NCBI RefSeq assembly: GCF_954871325.1
Contig: NC_088778.1
Span: 1,550,001-1,614,000, forward strand
From: Gordionus sp. m RMFG-2023
Taxonomy: Eukaryota; Nematomorpha; Gordioida; Chordodea; Parachordodidae
Length of the DNA: 64,000 bases
Direction: 5' to 3'
Shown here: positions 23,490 to 35,986 of the stretch, one piece after another
Position numbering within the stretch: position 1 is the stretch's first letter
How the letters are laid out: each line of letters starts with the position of its first letter
Notes under the pieces: generated by a model
Database searches by the model: none
Told to the model about the DNA's origin: nothing
Seen by the model: only the letters and a program-made list of their open reading frames with translations
Program-made: the position numbers and the translations under genes

Positions 23490-23603
23490 CAGTCAGCGAA
23501 GAACAACTTGAAAATTTTTGCGGTTCCTTACCAGGATTGAACCCGGGACCTTCGGTTTCCAAGCATACATCATCATAACCCACTTGGCTAACCACGGCTA
23601 TAG
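23490..23603 (-). mobile_element. tRNA-derived SINE-like repeat, copy 2
   Basis: On the minus strand, A box TAGCCAAGTGG (23590-23580) and B box GGTTCAATCC (23543-23534) lie 47 bases apart. After the head comes CCTGGTAAGGAACC, then AAAATTTTCAAGTTGTTCTT, resembling AAAAGTTTCAGGTTTTTCTT of the 16241 copy. A degenerate tRNA pseudogene is the alternative; the shared 3' tail favours a SINE. Confidence 0.6.
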
Positions 23604-24331
23604 ACCTTTATGAGGATAGGGGGATTTAAATTTGAACAAGATTAAGAATAATGATGATATCAATTTTGAAATTGATTTAGAAAATAGTCAAATCGATCAG
23701 AAAGAAAGAAAGAAAGGAAGAAGAAAGAAAATGGATAATATATATTAATCTTAAATATAAGGCGATTGGACGAATATATTAGATTATTTTTTTAGCTATT
23801 ATTTTGTTAAGGAAATTAAAACGACAAAATAAAATATTATTTAATTAACGATACTTATAAGGTTTAAGCGGAAATTATATGTATCGTGTGGTATTAGAAA
23901 CCAGTTTTTGTTTCAAGATTTTCGGGTTTATAAACTTAAATATTTTTGAATAATGTATTTGTATCTTATTGATCATAGATCTAAAAAAGAACTTCTTTTT
24001 TTTAACCTCCTCTTTGAAGTGATTGGTTTCCAGAGTTTTGGATGGTTCCCATTGGCTAAAAAAATTTATGGTTATTATTCTGTTTTTTTCTAGATTTTTA
24101 TCCTTTTTTTTTTTACCCAATAAAAATATCCAAGAAGGTGAATTAAATCCAAAAGATGGCTTCTACCTACAGAATATTGATCCTGTATAATCTATACATG
24201 GATTATTAAGCCCCCCCCCCCACCAAAACCTAAATAATATAATATATATATTTTTTTAAAAATAGATATAATAATAAATTAAATTTAATAATTCTCGTAT
24301 TTTAATAATAATTTCATTCATTCATTCAGTC
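23604..24331. other. Intergenic, no gene seen
   Basis: Has a short AAAG/GAAG microsatellite at about 23699-23732 and a poly-C run near 24211-24220. No gene is recognised. Confidence 0.45.
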
Positions 24332-24608
<277 letters not shown>

Positions 24609-25818
24609 ATTTTGAATAAAATCGTAATATCCATAGATATTTTATTTATTTTTTTGGTAATACCTTTAAAAACAAAGAAAATCATTATAAGTGGTGTTAT
24701 TTAAATAAGGTTTTAATAATAGCTTAAAAAAAAGATACAAATATAACATCGGTAGTATATGTAATATAAAAGAAAAATAGTTTTAAAATAAAAAATCTTT
24801 TTTTTTAAAAAAAAAAATAATGTAAATATCAATCTTTTTATTTTCTATAGAATTGTCAGCCAATCATGTAAAAAAAAAAAAATTATTTCGTAGAGGAGAA
24901 AACAACCAATAATTTTAATAATAGAATATTGTATATTTATAAATGATCTATGATTACTATTCCCAAGGGTTTGCCATAACTAAGTGGTGTTAGCTCCAGA
25001 AAAATATCGTTTAAGCATCGATGTCCAAGCATTTCTGCCAGCTTTTAGTGAAAAATCTTTGAGCTTTACATAATGTTTATTTTGGTTATAATCTTAAACC
25101 GGGCCGGGCCGTTGTTTTAAATTTCGACCCTGATCGGACTTTTAAGCGACCCTAGCCGTAACTTATAATCACAACCTCCTCAAAATAAAACTACAAATAC
25201 ATGTGTTTTCGATTAGTGTAGGGAATAATAATTTAATTTTTTTAGGAGGAAAATGGAATATTATATTTTTAAAAATTGTATTTCCGGTTTCAGTGTTGAG
25301 CTTGAGTGTTCCCCCGAAGTTGACAACCTTCCCGCGTTCCAATATGATTATAAAAGTTTGAATGATTTTAATATGGATGTAACATTACTTACTATTTGAT
25401 CTCTATTGTTTGGGAATTCACTTTTTTTACAAAGGATTTAGTTGTTGTGAATATGTTTTATAGCCACCTATTAAGGTGTGGCGTTAATTTGTTGGCCGAT
25501 TATATTTGACCATTATCGATATGTTTATATACCTTTTATCTTCATTATTTTTATTAGGTCCATTTAGGGGGGGGGGGGGTTGGGAGGTGGGCAACACTGA
25601 TGGCACAGATTGCGGAAGAGCTGGAATGGAAAAAAAGAGGAGGAAATATCAAATTCTCGATAATAAATTTGTTTCGAATATTTTGATTTTTTTAAAATAT
25701 TTCTATTTAATTTATTCATTGGTAAATTATTTGGACAAAATATCATTTTTTAATATTATTAATTAAACATTTTTTTAAATTTAAAAATAAATTATTTTTA
25801 AATAAATAAATGGGGCAT
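24609..25818. other. Intergenic, no gene seen
   Basis: Holds a T-run/A-run palindrome near 24798-24815, a GGGCCGGGCCG patch near 25098, and a G run at about 25567-25579. No gene is recognised. Confidence 0.45.
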
Positions 25819-26262
25819 ATATGTATATATTATATTTTTTTAAGCACTTCATACCTGCTTAATTCTAAACTAGTGTCGTTAAATCACCTATCCTAAAGAA
25901 TTCGTTCCAATGTCTAAGTTCAGGTTGAACTTAGAGGTTTTAGACTATTTTTTAGGTTGAAAACTTTGCTAAGTTTTATTGGAATTGGCTAAAGTTCTGT
26001 CATGTAACAACATTAATGTACACTGCAGCCCTGTTTATATATGTATATATTATATTTTTTTAAGCACTTCATACCTGCTTAATTCTAAACTAGTGTCATT
26101 AAATAACCTATCCTAAAGAATTCGTTTCAATGTCTAAGTTCAGGTTGAACTTAGAGGTTTTAGACTATTTTTTAGGTTGAAAACTTTGCTAAGTTTTATT
26201 GGAATTGGCTAAAGTTCTGTGATGTAACAACACTAATATACACTGCAGCCCTGTTTATATAT
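25819..26262 (+). repeat. 220-bp tandem duplication containing a hAT-like short element
   Basis: Two near-identical units (TAAGCACTTC at 25841 and 26061). Each contains a segment opening ACTAGTGTCRTTAAAT and closing GTAACAACAYTAAT, resembling hAT-B ends, so each unit may be a duplicated MITE plus flank. An inverted pair AAGTTCAGGTTGAACTT sits in the centre. Confidence 0.8.
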
Positions 26263-26580
26263 TATATATATATATATATATTTTGCAAAAATACTAAGCT
26301 AAATTTAAATAAAATATGCTATTGAAAAACACTATAAACTATGGACCATATCCTAACCTAAAAAAAAATACTAAATCTTATTTCCGGGTTAAAGTAATCA
26401 TCGAAAAAAATCACCAAAAATATTTAGAAATATTTTTTCTTAAATTATTCCTTTAGCCAATAAAATTATTTATAAATTAATAATTATAAGAAAAATATCT
26501 AATATTCCCAATAATTTCTTAGAAAATGATTATAATTTTAACTAGTAAATAATAAAATAAATATAAAAATCTAATACAAA

Positions 26581-26763
26581 GTGAACTTGAAAATAGGGCA
26601 ATTAAATTTTAATTGACTTATAACTGCCTTAAAAAAAATTAAACATATAAAAAAATTCTTATTTTATTTTAATATATTTTTTAATATTAATTATAATGGT
26701 TTTATAATATAACGATTTTATAGAGAATACCTTTTTTTTGGCATAATAAAATCTAATTTGAAA
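26581..26763 (+). promoter_or_regulatory. 5' flank of GPCR B shared with GPCR A
   Basis: Counterpart of 14013-14245. Similarity between the two genes continues upstream of the start codon for about 180 bases, with small indels. The shared stretch may contain the promoter or 5' UTR. Confidence 0.45.
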
Positions 26764-28383
26764 ATGTCGGCAACGTTAAACGAGTCTTCCGCGCTGGGAT
26801 TAAGGGTTAATTTTAAGAGAGTATCGGCTAGCGGCGATGAGGAGGAAGACGAATCCCTGCGTTACATCTCTACCAGATACCTGAGCTTCGTCATAACGAT
26901 GGGAATACTTTCCAATACCCTATTCATAGTTTTCTTCTCTAATATGCGCCTTCGCGGTTCGGCGGAAAAGAAATCGACGTTTTATTTTCTCGTTTTAGCG
27001 TTATTCGAGATAGCGGTGCTTCTGGTCATTCTTCCGTGGATACTTTACGATCTGCTGGATTTCGAGAAGACGCGCACATTCGCCTCCAGCATCTGGTTCG
27101 CCCATTTAGAATGGTTCTTGGAGGATAGTCTAGAAGGCTTCATCAATTTTCACCTGGCTTTCATTTCCTTGGATAGGATGATAGCGGTCAGATACCCGTT
27201 CTACTACAAGACCAATTTCACTCTAAAACGGGTCAAGAAATATGTCGCGGCTATTCTACTATTCAACTTTCTTTTACCGATCCCCTATGTGACTTATTTC
27301 AGGGTTACTAGAACCAACGTTATTGATAAAGGAAATAATAGAAGTAACGGACATAATATTGTAACCTCGGTGGGGGGCGATACGCGTTCGTATAATAAGA
27401 GTCAAAATGTAACTGTTGGTGCGCTTGTTAAATACAATATCGTCTTTTTACGCAATTTAGCTCATTTTTCCATATACGATAAAATATTAGCGATATTAAT
27501 GGATTTCCTCCCTTGCATCATTTTAATCGTTTGCAACGCCATAACTATCAGAATGTTCTTGCAACGTTCTAAGCTGAGAATCAATAAGATAAACGATTCC
27601 ATATTAACAACAACAAGCGATATAAAACATACCACCAACACGATTAGACGGAATGAGATATCCGCCGATCTACCGCCGGTTTTAAAAAATAATTATAGTC
27701 GGTTAAATTTATCCGCCTTATTCGATAAATTTAAAAATACGTTCAATAAATTATCGACTTATTTGCATTTTAAGTCTATCGTTACTTCAGATCAATTATG
27801 TAACTTCGACCATCTCAGTAGTTGTCATAGCAATAAAGCCTATCCTACCCCGCAGCATAGAAATATCCCTGCTGAAAGAATTTCGCTGCCTAAATCTAGA
27901 TTACCCGAAGACTACAGTACAAATAATTTCTCAAGCCACGGAAATGTTAATAATGAAGGCATATCTATTATTTCTAACATTAGTTCCCCATCTGTTATCA
28001 ACCCATTTAGAAATTCGGTCATATCAGTGATGGCCAGCAGAACCCGGGGCTTAAACAATTCCTTATTGGTGGGTTCTTCAGCAAAATTAGAAATTATAAG
28101 GGTCAGAAACAAGGATTTAACGATTCTCACAATCTGTTTAAGCATAATGTCCGTCGTATTTTCTCTCCCCTGGATCATATTTTTATTCGTGAAGGGGCAA
28201 TCCTGGGAAACCGAATTTGTGAAAGTCAAACCTAAACTTCAACTACAGATATATATGTTCATATACACCCAATACTTACTGACCCCTTACGTGATAATCC
28301 TAACCTCACCTAGTTACAGAAACCGTCTCTTAAGAATTATCGTTAACCATTGGGACTCCTGCAAGCATTTTTTCAATAGGTAA
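26764..28383 (+). CDS. GPCR B: divergent rhodopsin-like receptor, intronless, close paralogue of A
   Basis: It encodes 539 residues from the ATG at 26764. An upstream TTG at 26758 is in frame but not a credible eukaryotic start, and the ATG aligns with paralogue A (MSATLNESS against MSTELNESS). It has the same layout as A: TM3 end SLDRMIAVRYPFYY, TM5 DFLPCIILIVCNAIT, TM6 FSLPWIIFL, TM7 TPYVIILTSPSYRNRLL, and a long third intracellular loop with RISLP encoded near 27877-27891. The ECL2 sequon NVT is conserved. As in A, the TM3 cysteine, TM2 aspartate and NPxxY are missing. The loop differs from A by several small indels and many substitutions, yet the frame stays open, which argues that the gene is functional. 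Confidence 0.85.
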   Translation: MSATLNESSALGLRVNFKRVSASGDEEEDESLRYISTRYLSFVITMGILSNTLFIVFFSNMRLRGSAEKKSTFYFLVLALFEIAVLLVILPWILYDLLDFEKTRTFASSIWFAHLEWFLEDSLEGFINFHLAFISLDRMIAVRYPFYYKTNFTLKRVKKYVAAILLFNFLLPIPYVTYFRVTRTNVIDKGNNRSNGHNIVTSVGGDTRSYNKSQNVTVGALVKYNIVFLRNLAHFSIYDKILAILMDFLPCIILIVCNAITIRMFLQRSKLRINKINDSILTTTSDIKHTTNTIRRNEISADLPPVLKNNYSRLNLSALFDKFKNTFNKLSTYLHFKSIVTSDQLCNFDHLSSCHSNKAYPTPQHRNIPAERISLPKSRLPEDYSTNNFSSHGNVNNEGISIISNISSPSVINPFRNSVISVMASRTRGLNNSLLVGSSAKLEIIRVRNKDLTILTICLSIMSVVFSLPWIIFLFVKGQSWETEFVKVKPKLQLQIYMFIYTQYLLTPYVIILTSPSYRNRLLRIIVNHWDSCKHFFNR

Positions 28384-29869
28384 TACCCCTGAAACTCGTA
28401 TCCTGTATTCGTTGTTCCTAACTTATTTCGTATACCTATACCTACCCCCCCTTAATAAATTTCGCTGTGGCGGCCATATTCTCGCGGCTATAACCTTATC
28501 GAGGTTTTTAATAATAACGCCCTAAATTTCAAGCTCTCTTGAACGCTTTAGTAATTCTAATTTGGTCGATCCAGTTCTAAATCTTACACGCGGGTCATTA
28601 AGCCCCGCCCCTGTCTATCAAACACTATATATATTATTTTTTTTATAAGATGTAATAATTGATTCTTATAACAAATTCTTGCATGATCATTAAATATTTT
28701 TAGGATGAATTGTATTTAGAAATATCCTGAAGTTATCTAACCTCTAATGAAGTTCAATAAGCGGAATATTTAACCGGGGATATTATTATATAAAGAATAG
28801 CGATTTATCTTAGCGGTATTCCCAAAAGGAGAGGTGATCATTATAAACAGGAGTGAGAAATTTAAAAATATACCGCTAATTGCCAGCGTTTACATAAGCG
28901 GGAATGGGGTTGGAAGGGGTGGGGGGGGTAACGGGGGTAGGCTCGGGGTAGTAAAAATTTATCGGGTGGTCATCCATCGAATTTTTAGTTAAAATTAGGG
29001 TATATTGCTGTTTATTTTAGATCTAATTATAATAAAGGAATGATGTTGCTCGATAAAATTTTCATTTAACCTAAACTCTCACAAGGAAAAATGAATTAGA
29101 AATAAGATAACCACATGTAAATTTGTTACGAATTTTTTTTTTAAATAATATATATTAAAATTTCTACCAAACGCTGCGACACGCTATTTATAAATGGTTC
29201 GGCTCTCTCCTTTCAAAATATTCCTTTACGGGTTCGGTTATATTCAGAAATTTCTGGTTTATTTCCGGTTGGATAGGCCAATATTTTAAAGAATTTTTCT
29301 TTTTTTTAAAATCGAATTTCCAATTAGATATTTTTTATTTTTGTTTCAAAAAAAAATGACAACAAATATAATCTTATTAATTATTTATAATAATTTTCGA
29401 AATAAATTAAATGATTTAAGATTAATTTCTGATAAATTAATCTCTTTTTTTTTCAACCCCCAAATCCTATTTCCGCCTATTTTTGTTATAATTCATTTAT
29501 TTGGGCGCATCACTTGGTAAATATAACGTTTCGCGATGCCGCTTTATTGTCGCGTTTTATAATAAATGAGTCATAAGGCGACTGCCGGAACACGGTTTAT
29601 TTGATAGTATTCGGGAAATATGTATATCAGCTGTTTTTCTTTTTCTTTTCCTTTTTTTTTTGCTTTTCCAATATTTTTCTTAAAAAAAACAACCATCTTC
29701 GACGATGTAGGGGTAGGATTCAGGTTTCAGAAAGTCATTAGAGATTCTAGGGTTAATATACTAATCAATAGCCATTCACTTATCATAGAAGATATATTTT
29801 ACCTAGAGATAGAAAGAATTTGAAAGTTTATCAAATGTTTCGATTAGTTACTAATATCGAAGCGAACAT

Positions 29870-29909
<40 letters not shown>

Positions 29910-30179
29910 TTAGCAATTACAAAGATTAGAAAAAAAATAATGTTGCAGCGTTTTGCGCGCGATAATTTTTAAGAATACGCGTTAAATGGCATTGAGAAAT
30001 GATCATATTTATATACTTTGTAATAATAAGAAATGTTTTCATATTTATTTATTAACATTATAGGATGCACTATGGTCGTTAAATTCATAATTTATTTCGG
30101 GGGATTCATGAGATAACCGACATTAATTGCAGTCTGTTCTACTAATTTGAGAAAGGATATCGCACATTTCTGTCTTCTG
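28384..30179. other. Intergenic with microsatellite
   Basis: The first ~50 bases match the region after the stop codon of GPCR A. A G run lies near 28919-28928 and a (CTTT)n tract at about 29871-29910. No gene is recognised. Confidence 0.5.
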
Positions 30180-30440
30180 CTTCTCTTCTCTTCTCTTCTC
30201 TTCTCTTCTCTTCTCTTCTCTTCTCTTCTCTTCTCTTCTCTTCTCTTCTCTTCTCTTCTCTTCTCTTCTCTCTCTCTCTTCTCTTCTCTTCTCTTCTCTT
30301 CTCTTCTCTTCTCTTCTCTTCTCTTCTCTTCTTCTTCTCTTCTCTTCTCTTCTCTCTCTCTTCTCTTCTCTTCTTCTTCTCTTCTCTTCTCTTCTCTTCT
30401 CTTCTCTTCTCTTCTCTTCTCTTCTCTTCTCTTCTCTTCT
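30180..30440. repeat. (TCTTC)n pentanucleotide array, ~260 bp
   Basis: Continuous TTCTC units with several CTCTCTCT and TTCTTC interruptions. Long open frames on both strands here are artefacts of the repeat. Confidence 0.98.
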
Positions 30441-31865
30441 TTTTAAAATCCTTATCTTAACTTTGGATGATTTTTTTTGATCTTTTGAATTGGGTAATTT
30501 CTGAAAAATTGTTTTTAAATAGGAAAAATTTAGGGAAAAAAATCTTGAGAAGTAGAAATCAATATTAACTTCATTATACAATTTCTCCATCATGTTTTTT
30601 TTCAATTGATTAATTTGTATTTAATTTAATTATTTAATTATTTATTTAATTATTTATTTATTCATTTAATTATTCAATTATTTAAATTTTCGGACAGTTA
30701 TTGAACAAAAAAACTAATAGGAAATAAATATATAATTTTAGTTATATACACCCTTATAAAACCCAAAATTTCTTTTTTAAAAAAAAATTACAGGAATGTG
30801 AACCCCCGGGTTCAGGAAATTTAAAATTGTTCGGTTTGGCATTCTGAAACCGCAGAACAAACGAAAACCGCTTTTAGGACAACTCTTTAAACCAGGGGTA
30901 AAATGGACCTGGGGCAGGTTCGGACTCCTCTTATGAAATAAAATTTCTGTTAAATGAAATTTAAAATTCTCGAACCCTTGAAAAATTAAAAAAAAAATTC
31001 GCCTTCATTATATATTTTGGGGAAATTTTAGGCTACACATTTACTACAAACCAGGTTATTTCTACGAACTCCGCCCCCGCCCCCAACACGCCAAGCCACT
31101 GACAACTTTACCCCCCGCGGTTAATTTTTACCGCCTTCTTCGGAATTATTTTATCGCCCCCCCCCTTCCTTCGACGACAATTCCTTTTTGACCCCCCCTA
31201 AATTTTTTTTACTTAAGGTATATACACTTACCACTTGAAAATCTCCATAATGAAATATGGAATAAAATTTATGTAAACATGACTTACTTGGGCATTTAAC
31301 GTGCATTTGATCTCCATCATGCTACGATAAAATATAAGGTTAGGTTGTTAAATGCTAATGTAATAATATAATAATATAAATTTTATTTCACATTTCATAT
31401 AATTTAGGGGGGGGTTGCAATAATCTAAAATATTAACCCCCCTGCCCCCCCAAGATACATTGAGAATTTTATAAAACCATCGCATCATAGAATATAATTC
31501 CTTAAGGATCATACTGATAATCTTGGGTTTGACTCTGACTCCAACATGCGATTAGTATCTTAGTGGAAAAAAAATATTCTTGAAAATGTGTGCAGATCCA
31601 TTTAGTTCAAGGAATCAATACTAGGCTAAGCTAGAGCCAAGTTTGCATATTATTATTTTATAAACGTATTAAAATCGATAATTATATTAATAACCTTAAT
31701 TAATAAATTTAATTAATAAAATATTTTTTTTAAAAAAAAATGAAACCATTTAATTTGAAAAAAAAAAAAAACTAAACTTCAAAAAAAAAATTAACATAAT
31801 TCGATTTGGTTTCTCACAGGAAATAGAAATTATTTGAAAAACCGGAAGCAGAAATTATTTGCAAA
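30441..31865. other. Intergenic, no gene seen
   Basis: AT-rich (TTTAATTA)n-like stretch near 30620-30690, C-rich runs around 31155 and 31438, and a T-run/A-run palindrome near 31724-31740. It is the 5' flank of GPCR C, with no recognisable promoter element. Confidence 0.45.
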
Positions 31866-33335
31866 ATGGTGACGAAAAAAGATTTCTTCTCACATGAATC
31901 AGAGGATAATTTGACAATCCCCATGGATATCAATGTAGATGAAGATCAACAATTGAACTATACTTTCACCCGATATCTTAGCGTTATCATTGCGTTCGGA
32001 ATAATCGGTTATATTGTGCTGATAGTTTTGGTTTGGAAGATGGGATCCAAAAATTCCATAGAAGGTAAGACAAGATTTTATTTCCTCGTGTTAGCCATAT
32101 CCGGCATACTATTACTGCTGGTTCTTCTTCCGTGGATAGTTTACGGTTCATTGGATATCAATAGATCTAATTCGTTGGCATCTAGTATATGGTTCGCCTA
32201 TTTTGAGTGGTTCCTGGAAGATTTTCTGGTAGGATTCCTCAATTATCACTTAGCTCTGATGTCTTTGGATAGGATGATGGCGATCATGCACCCTTTCTAT
32301 TACATGTCCCATTTTAAATCGAAGCAGATCAAAAATTACGTATTTGGAATCCTAATATTTAGCCTACTTCTGGCGGTTCCCTATTTAACCTATTTCAGGA
32401 TTATCAGAATCTTTGACACAGAAAATAATATTACACAAAATATGGTCATCCCAGTGGATGGTGATATCTTTTCCAATTATACCGATAATGTTCAAAATGG
32501 CACTTTCAGTTGGTTTCGCTACAGTAGTTTACAAAGCAGAACCCAAAGAATTAAATACTCTATAGTTTTCTACGAAGGTTTAGTTAGATTCACGTTGGTA
32601 TACGATAAATTAGAGGCCTTTTTAAGTGATCTGCTACCTTCCCTGATTCTAATTATCTGTAATATCTTCACTATTCACGCATTTCTACGCCGATCTAAAC
32701 TGAGAACCAACAAAGTAAACAATTCATTTTCAGCAATGTGCGACAGAAAACGTATCAGCTCGATTACTAACATTGGGATATCCAGAAATTTATGCGATCC
32801 AAAGAACAGTTATAATCAGTTCAGCAACAACTATTTAAATATAGGGAGCAACAATATCGCCGAAAGAATTTCATTGCCAGGAAGGAAATCCCTAAAATGT
32901 TGTAAGACAGATGTGTTTTCCAGTGTTGGCAATTTTAACGTGAAGCCCAAAGAATATGATTATTTGTATTTCATCGACCCCTCCAGATCATCCCCTAAAC
33001 CAATTAAGAGAAATGGATCCAACAACATAAATAATTACTTGAAGACGACTACAACCAAATTGGAGATTTTAAAAGCTAGAAACAAGGAATTAACTTCCAT
33101 GACCATATGTTTAAGCGTTACGTCTCTCATATGCTCTCTTCCCTGGATTATTTTTCTATTCATGAAATCGCCATCTTGGGAAAACGAATTTCTGGAAGAT
33201 AAATCCCCGAGCGAGTTGAAGATATACATGTTGATGTACAGTCAATACTTTCTGACACCTTATACGATAATTCTAACTTCGGCTAAATACAGGAAACATC
33301 TATTCAGAATGCTAACTGATCGGACCAAATGCTAA
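31866..33335 (+). CDS. GPCR C: divergent rhodopsin-like receptor, intronless
   Basis: It encodes 489 residues in one exon. N-glycosylation sequons lie in the N-terminus (NLT, NYT) and in ECL2. TM1 reads GYIVLIV where the class-A GNxxV is expected; TM2 is FYFLVLAISGILLLLVLLPW, without the usual aspartate. TM3 ends in MSLDRMMAIMHPFYY. TM5 is DLLPSLILIICN, TM6 CSLPWIIFLF and TM7 TPYTIILTSAKYR. The third loop is about 150 residues, shorter than in A and B, with RISLP encoded at 32874-32888 and ending in KARNKELTSMTICLS, a block conserved in all four paralogues. Closest relative in the window is GPCR D. The ligand is unknown. Confidence 0.83.
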   Translation: MVTKKDFFSHESEDNLTIPMDINVDEDQQLNYTFTRYLSVIIAFGIIGYIVLIVLVWKMGSKNSIEGKTRFYFLVLAISGILLLLVLLPWIVYGSLDINRSNSLASSIWFAYFEWFLEDFLVGFLNYHLALMSLDRMMAIMHPFYYMSHFKSKQIKNYVFGILIFSLLLAVPYLTYFRIIRIFDTENNITQNMVIPVDGDIFSNYTDNVQNGTFSWFRYSSLQSRTQRIKYSIVFYEGLVRFTLVYDKLEAFLSDLLPSLILIICNIFTIHAFLRRSKLRTNKVNNSFSAMCDRKRISSITNIGISRNLCDPKNSYNQFSNNYLNIGSNNIAERISLPGRKSLKCCKTDVFSSVGNFNVKPKEYDYLYFIDPSRSSPKPIKRNGSNNINNYLKTTTTKLEILKARNKELTSMTICLSVTSLICSLPWIIFLFMKSPSWENEFLEDKSPSELKIYMLMYSQYFLTPYTIILTSAKYRKHLFRMLTDRTKC

Positions 33336-34636
33336 AGGATATCAAAGAAGCTCAACTTATTAATTTATTATCATTCAAATTAAAAAAAAATAAATTCATG
33401 AAAAGCTGTGATAAATAAATGTCAATCAAACTTTAAATCCATATGTACCACATGTGATTTTTGTTAGTCTTTTTATTTTTCCTCTCAAAGCCTTAGGGAG
33501 GAATTTAGAATTGTTCGAAGCATTTTTGTTTAAACAATATATAATTATCGAATAAATAGGATATATATATATCGGATAACTGTTTTAAACGCTATAGATG
33601 AACATGGGATGTACTCACTAAACTCTGGGGGTCTGTATACAGAAAAAGTATATTACACAATTGAACTCTCTCCTGTTTTAATAATGTTAAGAGGGGTAAG
33701 CAACGCACAATATCGAGATCAAGGATATCGAAAACATTTTAGAAAAAAAAAACAAAGCCATAATTTAGAATTTCAGTTATGAGAAATAGGCAAAGATATG
33801 TCTTATTTTTTTTTCTAATTGGTTTCTAGGAATCAAGTGTAGACTTTGTCGATGTATTCATTGCCGTGCTGAGTAGTTCTAAACGTATCCCGAGTATAGG
33901 TTGCTCAATTATGGAGTCTCTTTATTGATAATATACGGAGACAGTTACTTTATTCCCAATGTTGTTAAAAGCTACTTTTATAAAATATCGCTCTATAATG
34001 GAACGTTAATTTATATTCTCTAAATATTATCATTGATTTTTTAAAGAATATATTGATCAAAAGTGTACTCATTTCTTTCATTTTACTAAGTCCTTATCTT
34101 AGTATTAAATATTATTTTTTTTACAGAAATAAAGATACTAAGAGCACTGATTCTACACTTTGTTAGTATAAATTAAGGCCTAATTCAAATATTTTTAAAC
34201 TTCAATGTCCACCACCAGTTCAGAAATTAAAAATATGAAGGTTATAAATATGCTTTCAAGATTAAATTCCGATAGATATGATCACAGGATCTGACCATTC
34301 TTTAAATATATTAAGTAAATTCCGCCAATTCAACCCGCCCCCTCCTAATCGCCCACATGAAGTGAGGATCGTTAAACCCGTTTGTTTACCCGCGATCAAA
34401 ATTTTGAAAATCAATTATCGCATAAAGAAATTTAGTAATTTTTTATGTTAAGTAACGAGCGAGTAAAGCGATACTTTTTCTTTGAATAGCGGGTATCGCG
34501 CGCCTTGTAATTAACGTCATTATTTAGATTAACGCTTCCGAATAATTCGCCACTGATTCACTTTGCCTCTTTCTATCTCGAGTATATAAATGATATTGGT
34601 TATATAGTATATATATGTGGAAATGGAAAGGTTTGA
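33336..34636. other. Intergenic, no gene seen
   Basis: No gene, RNA or clear repeat is recognised. Confidence 0.45.
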
Positions 34637-34836
34637 GAGTGTTGTTAAACGGTTCGATTTTAGCCGATGCCAACTCGATATTTTATCCAGAAAAATATTA
34701 CGCATGCGCAAAGATTTTGCTCATAGATGGAAACTAAGGCTTGGACATCTATTTGCGAAATTTCTAGGCTTAGGGAATATTTTCCTATTTACAATACTGA
34801 GCCAGCTGTTTTTTACGAGCCGTTAAAACAATGCTA
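34637..34836 (+). mobile_element. hAT-B MITE, diverged copy (~200 bp)
   Basis: It opens GAGTGTTGTTAAACGGTTCG and closes CCGTTAAAACAATGCTA. The core AAAATATTACGC and AAAGATTTTGCTCATAGATG is shared with the copy at 43999. Flanks GGTTTGAG and GGTATGAA match at 6 of 8 positions. Confidence 0.6.
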
Positions 34837-34956
34837 GGTATGAAAGTTCGAAAAACAATGACATAATTTATGGTTTCATTTATTTCATCGCCGTTAATTT
34901 ATTATAAAAATTTATAAATTATATAAAAGTAAATTTATTATGTAAAATTACAATTT

Positions 34957-35220
34957 GGCCGGGCCGGTTAAAAAAAATATCCGGCCCTGGCCGTGCCGGT
35001 TAAAAAAATATCCGACCCTGGCCGTGCCGGTTAAAAAAAATATCCGGCCCTGGCCGTGCCGTATATTTTAAAACCAAATATTTGAAATCGCCATTATTAA
35101 CTATAGATAAAAATTAAAAATGAATTAAATTATATTTTTAAAAAAATCCGGGCCACTGAAATTTTTTTTAAAAAAAAACCGGGCCGGTACCGAAAAACCA
35201 GTCTGGGCCGGGCCGTAATT
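34957..35220. repeat. GGCCGTGCCGG-rich short repeats
   Basis: Three or four ~31-bp units of CCTGGCCGTGCCGGTTAAAA followed by AAATATCC, then further CCGGGCC motifs to 35220. It is a GC-rich island in AT-rich surroundings. Confidence 0.75.
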
Positions 35221-35829
35221 TTTTATAAAAATTTTACATATCTTCCCACAAATTAATTATATAAAACAAAAAAATTTATAAAATGAAATTAAAACATAAA
35301 AATTAGAATGATATAATAAAAAAAAAACCATGGTTAAAAATCACAAAAGTAAAATTAAAATATTATATATAATATTTTAATTAAATATAAATAACCACAC
35401 CCATATACCCAGCGACCATTTTAAGGCTACTAACGAGATCCAAAAACATAATTTTTTTTAAAAAAATTTTAAAAATATAATTCTAGCCACCCCTAGTGAA
35501 ACGAATATATTTAATATTAAAGATTTTTAAACCTTTCTATTTGTTATACATTAAATAAAATATGTAATTATCAATTTTAATGTCTACTTTGGGCGAGCAA
35601 TATGTCCGATATTAAATTTAATTATAAAATAAGTTATTTAAGTATATAAGGTACTTTAACCTTGACTATCTCTATCGTGTCTCAGTCAAGCTATTAGAAC
35701 TAAAAAATAAAATTGAATTAAGCTTCTAAGCTGAAGCCTCAACTTGAAGATTGATTTGAATATTTTTGGTTGAAAACATGGCCGCGCTGTTTTATGGGTA
35801 ACTAAAGATAGGTAGTTTAGCTACACTAG
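35221..35829. other. Intergenic, AT-rich, no gene seen
   Basis: Nothing recognisable apart from short A/T runs. Confidence 0.4.
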
Positions 35830-35986
35830 TAGAGTTGTTAAAGGATCTAGATACAAGTATCTAGATCCTGTATCTTGTGGTATCTGTATCTAAATAGATT
35901 TTTGATAAATAATCTGTATCTAGATATTATTTTAGACGTTGTATCTGTATCTAGATCCATTTAAAAAGTATCTTTTAACAACTCTG
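35830..35986 (+). mobile_element. hAT-A MITE (157 bp) with perfect 8-bp target-site duplication
   Basis: It opens TAGAGTTGTTAAAGGATC and closes GATAC-type sequence reading GTATCTTTTAACAACTCTG. The flanks are identical 8-mers TACACTAG (35822-35829 and 35987-35994), as made by hAT transposases. It has no coding capacity, so it would need transposase supplied in trans. Confidence 0.9.

Noticed and set aside
26758-26763. TTG start for GPCR B giving two more residues
   Set aside because: TTG is not a normal eukaryotic start; the ATG at 26764 aligns with the start of GPCR A.
30123-30605. Open frames on both strands (R-R-E-E-K repeats; L-F-S-S-L repeats)
   Set aside because: They come from the (TCTTC)n array; both strands stay open only because the unit lacks stops.
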